Source: Chlamydiota bacterium (GTDB lineage: Bacteria; Chlamydiota; Chlamydiia; Chlamydiales; Parachlamydiaceae). Taken from it: a stretch of DNA of 46,441 nucleotides. Under the pieces are notes generated by a model that saw only the letters and a list, made by a program, of their open reading frames with translations, was not told where the DNA came from and did no database searches. Shown here piece after piece: positions 37,201 through 41,674 of the stretch (position 1 is its first letter; each line of letters opens with the position of its first letter). Made by a program: the position numbers and the translations under genes. Location of the stretch: the NCBI GenBank assembly GCA_013287905.1, contig JABDCW010000010.1, positions 1 to 46,441 on the forward strand, written 5' to 3'.

Positions 37201-38494
37201 GAAATTCCAGCATGTGATTTTCGAAATGTTTTGAAAATTGAGCTTTGTCTTCAACAGATAAACTTTTAAGTGACGATTGAAGTGCTGCATATTCCTCTTC
37301 CATAGAGCATAAAAGCCATTCCAATTTATCCATTGAGACGGAATGAGGAAATGCTTTATCTAAACTTTTAAAGATGGCAAAGAGAGGGTCTTGAGAAGAA
37401 GGAGCTTTTTCCAGATCTGATTTGACAGGAGTGGAAAAATTGCATAGCATTTCGTGCAGTCTTTTTTGCGAAACATCTTTTGGTTGTTTTTCCAATCCTT
37501 TAAGGGGTAGAGGCTGACAGCTAAGGCGCTCCAGATTTTTTAAGCGGATTTTCTCTCTATAGCTTAACTTAGGAGCCTTTGATTGCAGGTTTTCCTGTGT
37601 GTAAGCATCCAGAAAAGCATGGATGATGTGAGGGATAGTCTCTTTAGCCGTACCTTCCTGTATTTCGTATTCCGGTTTCAATGGCGTGTTTAATCGTTCA
37701 TGCAGTCCCTTGATTTCCATGTAAATCTTGTCTTTTTCTCGCCTGAACAGCAAACTTAAGGGAACTGGTTTGTTGTCGATGCTGATTGTGATCGGGACAA
37801 TTCCAAGAAACGGGCTTAATCCCTTTTCTTTTTCATCGTTAAGGCGTTTTAGGAGTGGTTCTGAGATTTCTTTGGCGCAGGCGGTTGGATTGTGTTTAGG
37901 GGTTAATGCAGCAATTTTTTTCCCGGCGTTAATTGCCCCGTCGAATACCGAAAGGAGTTCAGTCTGATTATCCGGAGTGACAGAGCCCTCCATTAACTGA
38001 CGTTTAACCCGGGTTAACTGATGGACAAATCGTTTTTGTGTAACTACTTCTGTACCAAAAATTTTATGCATCCGATTTGACAGCTTTTTATTTTGGGTGT
38101 GAAACTGATACAGAGCAATGAAAGGCGCGATGAATACAGACCATAAGAATTTTAAAGGAAATTTCCTTTGTTTGTGTAGGAGTTTTTGGTAAATTGCCTG
38201 TCTTGTTTTCTTAAGGGGAGTCGCGGTGCGAGCTGCTTGTATTTTGCGAATGGTCGTTTTAAATGGTTCGGGTGTTTTTTCAGCCTCTTTGGTTGCAGGG
38301 GAAGTGACGTCGCTGACCTTAAGATCTTGAAATGATATTGTAGTTAAGTCTTTATTTTTATATTTTTCAAACAGTTCTTTGCTTAAAGAAGTGACTTTTT
38401 GTATATCATTTTGACTTAATTCTTCAGGCGAGGTGACAAACAATTTCACCGATTGATGAGTTGCATTGTTTTCTATTTTTAATAAATAATCCAT
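28247..38494 (-). CDS. Giant DUF3638/DUF3645-like protein with helicase-type core
   Basis: This is a 3415-residue single open frame. The only recognisable core is at ~2230-2920. A Walker A (LRMGLGKTSYAIPT, ~2250) is followed by ILAEQGRSVVVTVPDKLL, then a DEAH box in FSDDEAHG (~2570), a TGSSTT motif, and RGVDLPIRKGKVRMLVSP with LVQSLYRARQLGGDHELMLH (~2870-2900). The last part closely follows the RGTDL ... VQxxMRxRxLGxGQ pattern of DUF3645, which with DUF3638 makes up giant fungal and protist proteins. The N-terminal ~2200 residues are mostly helical; one hydrophobic segment lies near 115-135 (FLWSVFIAPFIALYQF). The extreme C-terminus looks globular. It has no signal peptide. The role is unknown; an ATP-driven nucleic-acid or protein translocase is the structural inference, and a host-directed effector is possible because the relatives are mainly eukaryotic. 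Confidence 0.85.
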   Translation of the reverse strand: MDYLLKIENNATHQSVKLFVTSPEELSQNDIQKVTSLSKELFEKYKNKDLTTISFQDLKVSDVTSPATKEAEKTPEPFKTTIRKIQAARTATPLKKTRQAIYQKLLHKQRKFPLKFLWSVFIAPFIALYQFHTQNKKLSNRMHKIFGTEVVTQKRFVHQLTRVKRQLMEGSVTPDNQTELLSVFDGAINAGKKIAALTPKHNPTACAKEISEPLLKRLNDEKEKGLSPFLGIVPITISIDNKPVPLSLLFRREKDKIYMEIKGLHERLNTPLKPEYEIQEGTAKETIPHIIHAFLDAYTQENLQSKAPKLSYREKIRLKNLERLSCQPLPLKGLEKQPKDVSQKRLHEMLCNFSTPVKSDLEKAPSSQDPLFAIFKSLDKAFPHSVSMDKLEWLLCSMEEEYAALQSSLKSLSVEDKAQFSKHFENHMLEFQKHLKKIPDLAQAPKVFQDFSARLEAIKQQQIAINAEVQHSQNQVLNNRIKTQAQKKLIVSLPEGMKTRKVTSKNTQSKERVLNIDHDTLLASLKDHAAKSNYKELCVVLNMIHRASDTLIEQKQYALAQYVSLSALQALPVPEFTSSVNTTGPENVRELMASCVTSLSQDIWETSLRLNATYCPPEQIVQLMKAQIINRALHNQYHSADVSAAPQIDYTEFKKILHLHPHMRFGWKSAHFSEIRQMIDFMEKDEPNTQEIRKDTSIPYGEQLTVPTNSFKGNGVRLQAMMSCLMKPGYCLSPFFGAGRLEQVQGLAWLDGLESKAIGAGANTPQEIKKNIQEIRLKIIQERLSKINRLEFGTGIFVTEHQCLTIVDAKDPAKPLLAYLPNGYGLPYQFENKYGLEVSQENTRPLAGRARGEGRFIGDYDEMDLGKRGLRDCLSPQLALTEPSLYELNCQLPPQGQISQVENYLIDAAQVSKSPETVSLNPGSIVEGLNILFNERNLGDPEIQRSLMLLLSRTLLLEKTVREHPLEMLAIADQLKKLVETKAEDPLIFPFLLQIGQIIKDEAVVQSEIEKKKGQADRKSQDHIQRLDAIAASIPCYDNGVKAGNKTQTGQQWLKAMLRDPNGERAAAASAYMYATLDRPIDSISNEMMPEVLIAASIFSKLDDGQGVPVLNAKVNEWVTATLLPQLSGRIQSEGFDLSVIDTWMQGLLSPKDLARTSPWTIEQRDPLVLGNQDHQIAYSSLQVSSKQTKEVLGKIKTQIPAQVQQSLQFLKLFGTSPINAELTRGEDPDLFIYTFPFGPLKTNYQVIYNQKNGKVTVKCQFLPEKGTKNIEQPWYIYTDQFSSQGDTAVEQAIQKNGLWINEKKPKMALFATAPLTEGKRKDFYRIALDKKGALKQVRTLKENAPVALLKEKQTAKILPFGDPATTFVILSPWGKIRQIRNLSQKTVFTRTDKGQWKFVDPRMGDPGVWVTDLPSSIAALQSTSPQQDTQYKRFFDSFGKDFQQFLLPVRQGKEIQCVINPYTIRSLPNADVHIDHTHPVCAATDTPLIISFDQDGELKGSPSAFAYLAYYFAMKRDLNRASFYMKKAKHVPASSEQERMAFEKIAALFHQIPHRSVESLGFQLKTQLILRDILRTQFSRTHYQRASEAEFFAGITHVTDLYKQYLAKKTSLHEKSNWSLSAEEEYAFDRIRWTTFENWIEKQKEVDIKAASDSDQRKVHEVPGDVFLSTKITEKRFSEIQQTSAATILLNDFSRPPIALDKLLEKGRLDTEYLIRHFFDYYEAITSIKKDDAGKLDDLLQIILSKPTWEINLSKTEEDLRLARLASDLRLTLAIVCIFKKIDSNAKLPQFDRKALAKFQKTLPYWDRDMTRPGKFILGMYDNIRGNPTRLGLKVGELVDEKFDRIFSAIQALSPDITIGEYLRYTPPRHKAAVEIPTGKGVSLETISQYMQGLKKGEHFHLPIEVTELVDLIKSEKNADQKKLHDIMALIRESESRDFPILAIRALSELMREIHKTEKEIIAQKTIQPEMAVGEMDFAPLMASQSKLLTEVSAFNTLSEKDKQDQGNLKETLKKKHEIAEKYFLDKNAASPAMKEEFQQLRSGLAIAKKGLEEELQKSDFSESELKAFQSFLKKHTQNPNQEADSIVSLYQSKREKVLALIKALPLADQPKSLRKIVTQMDLYTDLDLIRAVQKMYKTRVKSSLVSKWPEMEQNITEMLFYMTAHQQLNKARELLTDKPTASLAAKALNFVLPALSFDRYLDESKKTFKNPLIAKKCLVAEARSSIIYRPGQRKIIDMAAEDPKQWASLRMGLGKTSYAIPTIVEILAEQGRSVVVTVPDKLLKSNRKDFDRATRLMFDQAGMEFSVELVKDIPINLLAEKALQIENIFKGKGYIVTTVEELATLHDTCLLLEDEKLKLFNKPEGLTGADEKRLLMMELRLHYYKKIDRLLTGEATELDLPHSLFGDETDDTHAITREVNIAIGEKVDPAIEVRQVSRAILETIVHSKNPKLTPLKTALLTDTFPVLTPVEISGFMKEIAKEFLSEKRFLSLLGDQQIILQNVNPEEWANYLTGSRENLPGHLPEWCKQEGSLQRAQKMIGSAKQLLTATFPNFLSQKSGNDVGFSDDEAHGYLVVPKATKNETPGMRHGDEFEMIFAQYLGYFEFTPCQSLTGSSTTFIEKGLKSFKEKSPESYKKFLHDYQQQVEIERAGGRPHLEFIDFLKMPQSYMHRWNILDDVVMDGGYIKRYHEQVNTNVQELFHRRSCGGVTGTLDPYVLPFISEEVSLHKGTEKEVSSTREVEAETFLRLGLNIENGLDQAVSSYNDQDPMEAFKAMLKDPSTSAMINSSGAGSEGLDTLSWIAALRKTEEGRERSYLFMHPGERIPYLWSDQSMKAIPYKGQELPGNLICMYAPSDVRGVDLPIRKGKVRMLVSPTASLQELVQSLYRARQLGGDHELMLHLPLSLHEKIAEGKPKGQAVTYGDTLVYLINRTAPVKLDLNLKAQLSKVQFELKTTLSRYLKEINPDIEQHEFLSKEGFETIGRLAKSQSVIFEKLRKLYIKSKEIQFEGCYSPREMTTGIQKVLDEYTALQKQIDDLLPEISQATMISFAILNEGKEEKVIEEIEDAFTNLYQTIRDVPEYKELGERLLSISASWPVSKKDLDLILKAMMDAHLEIDRELKQNPDSSMASNLQHLKRLLTESLYGKGKSHLYNTLRGLSKDLDTQKAAFQANQAEHEKYLPEKTTKNRIGDAGANEQVKEMQQQKTTTQEAEPKDPALAGKSNRPARSYQPLDMYSLVSSFVIPEGNNLPVVPLNITPPFDQFYISPEALDLLNVVPMMQGAPLVYIAVNEFKNSNKPPKITLISKQDYEAIVKDQLRGKEFSGLSVYAPVPDGVRFVNGGSDKHVNGAPDHIKFSLMTIKAYLGYTDEFAKDTPARKAWVDSLSDEDRKGILTQIRRKGSPSQQKIFDDLF

Positions 38495-38551
38495 ACAACC
38501 CCGCGTAATTAATTTTTTTATATGAATATGATAATTCGGTGTATGATTTTT

Positions 38552-38580
38552 ATTATATGGTTTTTGTAATTAAATGTGAA
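38552..38580 (-). promoter_or_regulatory. Promoter of the giant gene
   Basis: On the minus strand TTCACA (38580-38575) and a consensus TATAAT (38557-38552) are exactly 17 bases apart. Transcription would start near 38545, giving a ~50-base leader to the ATG at 38494. So the giant gene has its own promoter despite lying downstream of the three small genes. Confidence 0.65.
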
Positions 38581-38653
38581 ATTTTTAAACAATTAGAAAA
38601 TAATCATTGATAGAAATGGACAATATGGACAGAAATGGACGATATGGACAGGC

Positions 38654-38880
38654 ATGGACGACATGGACGACATGGACAATATGAGACAATTGCAGAATTG
38701 ACAATAAAATAATTTAACAAGATCGTCTCCGGCAAGCAAGATTAAGATCATGATCAAGATCGAGATTAAGAACATTCCTAATCTCGATCTTGATCATGAT
38801 CTTAATCTTGCTTGCCGAAAAGCGTTTGAACTGGACTTTTACAATTGTCTCATGCCGTCCATGTCGTCCATGAAGTCCAT
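38654..38880. repeat. Outer inverted repeat of ATGGAC tandem units
   Basis: The 39-base arms 38654-38692 and 38842-38880 are complementary with about five mismatches. They are made of ~9-base units ATGGACNNN. The tandem run continues outwards on the left (ATGGAC units from ~38617). It encloses a second, unrelated palindrome at 38730-38817. The gap 38495-38891 holds no gene; besides these repeats it carries the promoter at 38552-38580. Confidence 0.88.
38730..38817. repeat. Inner perfect 39-bp inverted repeat with GATC units
   Basis: Arms 38730-38768 and 38779-38817 are perfectly complementary over 39 bases with a 10-base loop, a very stable hairpin. The arm contains the 27-base segment also found at 12930-12956. 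GATC occurs repeatedly at 6-base spacing. It is placed inside the ATGGAC palindrome. Confidence 0.92.
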
Positions 38881-38891
38881 AACTAAGTTAC

Positions 38892-39518
38892 TTAGCCGCC
38901 GGCCACTGTACTGAAAGTACGTGCCTGATTCTCTTCAACTTTTTCCATTGAGCGGCGTTGCTCTGCAACAATATCGCGGTGCTTTCTTTCATGGCCGCGC
39001 TCTTGTTCTGTTTTTGTTCGTCTAAATTCTGTCTCCGCCTGATTCAATGAAAGGCCCCGCTGCGAATGATCCTCAAATGGTTTTTGAAGGGCTTGTACGC
39101 CGCCTCCAATGCCTGTGATGCCGGTAGAGATCGCTTGCTCTGCTTTCATGGCTTTTAATGCCACTGCAGAAACGCCGGCAGTAACACACTTCACTCCAGC
39201 TTTTATTCCCATGGCACCGCCAATGATGTTAGCAGCGCCGGCTATAACACTAAGAGCGCAGACGATTCTTTTTTTCTGTAACTTTTGCGACTGCTCGACT
39301 AACTCATGGTGTTCTTTTTCTGAGCTTCGGACGCTCTGCGAATCGGCTTGGCCTCTGTCATGAAAATGGAAAAGGGACAGTGCATGAGATAAGCGTAAAA
39401 GCTTGTCAACATCTTTAGATTTGATCGCTTCCTGCCATTTCTGATCGAGAGCTGCCTGATGCTGTTCTAACTCTTGTTGGGCAGTAAACCTGGTAACTGC
39501 GGCTCGTACTTCTGACAT
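38892..39518 (-). CDS. Putative type III translocon-like protein, third gene
   Basis: This is a 208-residue protein. A helical N-terminal half is followed by a Gly/Ala-rich hydrophobic region at ~84-140 (IVCALSVIAGAANIIGGAMG ... ISTGITGIGGGVQAL) that can form two membrane segments. A highly charged coiled-coil tail (RRTKTEQERGHERKHRDIVA) ends it. The start has a strong ribosome site (GAAGGAG). The architecture of N-terminal helices, paired membrane helices with IGGG turns and an amphipathic tail recalls small translocators such as SseD/EspB (SctB). I see no decisive family motif, so the call rests on architecture and operon order. It is the last of three genes spaced 18-21 bases apart. Confidence 0.5.
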   Translation of the reverse strand: MSEVRAAVTRFTAQQELEQHQAALDQKWQEAIKSKDVDKLLRLSHALSLFHFHDRGQADSQSVRSSEKEHHELVEQSQKLQKKRIVCALSVIAGAANIIGGAMGIKAGVKCVTAGVSAVALKAMKAEQAISTGITGIGGGVQALQKPFEDHSQRGLSLNQAETEFRRTKTEQERGHERKHRDIVAEQRRSMEKVEENQARTFSTVAGG

Positions 39519-39536
39519 GGTATGTACTCCTTCTAT

Positions 39537-40283
39537 TTAGCGAAAAAATTGTTTTACTGTTTTTTGATCGTTATCGACTATCCGTTTAAGTTGCTCAAAA
39601 TGACGGTTCATCTCCTCGGCGATTTGAGACAAACTCAGCTGATGCCAGTGCGCATGTGTCAGATTTTGCTCTCGTATGTATGAAATTTTTGTCATTTGTC
39701 CTGTGGTTTCCCCATGCTCGTATTTGGATTTGGCATGGAAAATTTCTGCTGCGCCGCCTCCGATCCCTGCAGCTGAGGAAACAACGCCAAGCCCGACTTG
39801 CGCGCCTGAAGTCGATAGAGCTGCCGGAAGCTGTCCTCTGGACATGAAGAAGCCGATAATTGCGCCGACAATTGCAGTCGCTGTCGCAACCCATGTCACA
39901 GTGCTTAAAACTTTTTGTTCTTTTTTTTGTTTGCTGCTGTCGACTTCCAGATTGTAATGTTCTTTTGTAAGTTCCGTATTTTCTGTCGAAAGATTTTGCA
40001 TCGCCCGGTGCAGCAACAGGGCATGTTCCCCTTTGTTTTCCCTTTGTGTCAAGTGCGCCTGATAGATATCCATCGGGCTTAAGATGTGGCTTTGTGTTTT
40101 ACTCTTTCCGGCGTTAAGCATATCGCTTGCCGCTAAACTTTCCGTATCGACCGGAGTGATCACATCCTGAATAACTTGTTGAACCGGGACAATAAGCGCC
40201 GGATCATTGTTTTTTGGATCTGCGAGCGTGCTGGTCATTAAGTGATTTGATACGCCGCTAACTCGTTCGATGCTACGACTCAT
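39537..40283 (-). CDS. Putative type III translocon-like membrane protein, second gene
   Basis: This is a 248-residue protein. Residues ~95-125 form a coil. Residues ~128-185 are hydrophobic and Gly/Ala-rich with two likely membrane helices (VTWVATATAIVGAIIGFFMS; QVGLGVVSSAAGIGGGAAEI), followed by a helical tail (YIREQNLTHAHWHQLSLSQI). The layout is the same as the downstream 208-residue protein, so the two may be distant paralogues or translocator partners. AAGGA before ATG supports the start. There is no Sec signal peptide, as expected for a type III substrate. By position it would be the SctE/SseC-like partner, but it is much shorter than those; chlamydial Inc proteins, which also have paired hydrophobic helices, are the main alternative. 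Confidence 0.5.
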   Translation of the reverse strand: MSRSIERVSGVSNHLMTSTLADPKNNDPALIVPVQQVIQDVITPVDTESLAASDMLNAGKSKTQSHILSPMDIYQAHLTQRENKGEHALLLHRAMQNLSTENTELTKEHYNLEVDSSKQKKEQKVLSTVTWVATATAIVGAIIGFFMSRGQLPAALSTSGAQVGLGVVSSAAGIGGGAAEIFHAKSKYEHGETTGQMTKISYIREQNLTHAHWHQLSLSQIAEEMNRHFEQLKRIVDNDQKTVKQFFR

Positions 40284-40304
40284 ATCTGATTCCTTAAGGT
40301 TTAC

Positions 40305-40847
40305 TTATTTACCGATGGCGCGTGCTTTATTAATCTTATCGTCGTGCAATGGTTTCATGATTGCCCGTGCGAGTTGGAAAGACTCAGTCCGTTCTGTATG
40401 AAGCCTATTGACCGTTTGCAGTTGCATGTCATTGAGAATATTATAATCTTCACATGTCATGTTAATATTCTCAATTAAGAGTTTGCGCTCTTCGCTGTTG
40501 AACTTGGATTGGCCGGGTTTAATCTCTACCCCATATTCTGCCGCCTTGGCCAGCATCTCTTTGAGTTCCGGCCTTGCACTGCAGTCGAATTCATTATTGA
40601 CAGTGACTGCATTAATCGATTTGATGAGCTTATGGAGGTAGGTGACTTTCCCTTGCCGTTCCTTTAGCTCAGCGTATTCAGATTTGAGTTTATTTTCAAG
40701 AGAGTTTAACCGGTGGCTATGGATGAGCAAAGCCATTGTCTCCAATCCCATTTGACTGTCTGATGTCGATTTGGACACATTGTGAACATCATCGATCTGT
40801 TGAATAGCTTCCGTTATATCTACATTTGCAGATTGATTTTGCGACAT
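40305..40847 (-). CDS. Putative type III filament/tip-like protein, first gene
   Basis: This is a 180-residue soluble helical protein with no signal peptide or membrane segment. The C-terminal half (AAEYGVEIKPGQSKFNSEER, then NILNDMQLQTVNRLHTERTE, SFQLARAIMKPLHDDKINKA) follows the pattern of EspA/SseB/IpaD-type needle-extension proteins: an a-G-(I/V) block, a heptad-rich helix with LQ-x-(L/V)-x-x-(R/Y), and a final LAxxIMKxLHD-x-I segment. This is my pattern reading, not a database match. It has a strong ribosome site (AAGGAG). It is first of the three-gene operon, the position of espA/sseB in the espADB and sseBCD operons. Confidence 0.5.
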   Translation of the reverse strand: MSQNQSANVDITEAIQQIDDVHNVSKSTSDSQMGLETMALLIHSHRLNSLENKLKSEYAELKERQGKVTYLHKLIKSINAVTVNNEFDCSARPELKEMLAKAAEYGVEIKPGQSKFNSEERKLLIENINMTCEDYNILNDMQLQTVNRLHTERTESFQLARAIMKPLHDDKINKARAIGK

Positions 40848-40871
40848 GTCATACTCCTTAGAGATAGTTTT

Positions 40872-41088
40872 CGTGCCCGTGCTCGTGAGCGTGCCCGTGC
40901 CCGAATTTATTGATTATTTCCGAACTCTCTAAACGCTTTATCCTCGATTCTACCACCCCGCTGTTTTTTTTCAAATGGAAAAACAAATTGAAAAAAAATA
41001 GAGGTTGTTTTATCAAAAACTGATAACCTATACAAAAACAATCGGAAAAGATAAATTAGATGCGGGCACGGGCACGCTCACGGGCACG
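40872..41088. repeat. Inverted repeat of GTGCCC units
   Basis: Left arm 40872-40903 and right arm 41063-41088 share CGTGAGCGTGCCCGTGCCCG in opposite orientation. Each is made of GTGCCC-like hexamers and is strongly GC-rich against an AT-rich centre. The central ~160 bases contain only AT-rich DNA. It lies between two divergent genes (translocon-like operon and sodC). Confidence 0.88.
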
Positions 41089-41114
41089 TAAACTAATTCT
41101 TCATCTTGTTTGTG

Positions 41115-41120
41115 TATAAT
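41115..41120 (+). promoter_or_regulatory. Possible -10 element of sodC
   Basis: A consensus TATAAT lies 20 bases before the sodC start. No good -35 is visible at 16-18 bases upstream, since the GTGCCC palindrome arm ends there. The assignment is tentative. Confidence 0.35.
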
Positions 41121-41140
41121 TCTAACCAAGGAAATGTAAA

Positions 41141-41665
41141 ATGTTGATCGATCTATCTAAATGTTGTCTCATTGCAATGGCATGTGCAGTACCATTTTTT
41201 CTTAGCGCAAATGTGGAAGCTCCAACATCTGCTATAGTTGAATTAAACCCTACAAAGGGAAATCATGTGGCAGGTACAGTCGTGTTTACCCAGGTTGCCG
41301 GCGGGGTGGAAATCGAAGCCAATGTCACCGGGCTGACTCCGGGCAAACACGGGTTTCATGTTCATGAACATGGCGATTGCAGCGCGCATGATGCTTCGTC
41401 TGCAGGCGGTCATTTCAATCCTACAAAAAAGAAACATGGCGGTCCCGACAGTCCCGAAAGACATGTCGGCGATTTTGGCAATCTGGTGGCCGATAAAAAC
41501 GGGGTGGCTCATTATAAGCGCGTCGATACCGTGATTTCTTTGACAGGGCCCGATTCGATTATCGGCAAATCGATTGTGGTTCATGCAGATGAAGATGATC
41601 TGACCACGCAACCGACAGGGAATTCCGGCGCGAGAATTGCTTGCGGTGTCATTGAAGAGCAATAA
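41141..41665 (+). CDS. sodC: Cu/Zn superoxide dismutase, exported
   Basis: This is a 174-residue enzyme that disproportionates superoxide in the periplasm. The N-terminal signal sequence (CCLIAMACAVPFFLSANVEA, cleavage near 25-28) contains Cys residues, so lipoprotein processing is possible. Metal ligands are complete: HVHEHGDC, GGHFNP, HGGPDSPERHVGDFGN, and VVHADEDDL. QPTGNSGARIACGVI closes the fold with the disulphide Cys. AAGGAA nine bases before ATG supports the start. It probably protects against the host oxidative burst. uvrC starts 9 bases after its stop, so the two may be cotranscribed. Confidence 0.96.
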   Translation: MLIDLSKCCLIAMACAVPFFLSANVEAPTSAIVELNPTKGNHVAGTVVFTQVAGGVEIEANVTGLTPGKHGFHVHEHGDCSAHDASSAGGHFNPTKKKHGGPDSPERHVGDFGNLVADKNGVAHYKRVDTVISLTGPDSIIGKSIVVHADEDDLTTQPTGNSGARIACGVIEEQ

Positions 41666-41674
41666 AACTTCCCC

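Noticed and set aside
38730..38817. GATC cluster as a replication origin or DnaA/SeqA site
   Set aside because: No DnaA boxes, no dnaA/dnaN neighbours, and the GATC units are part of a mirrored repeat that also occurs at 12930-12956.
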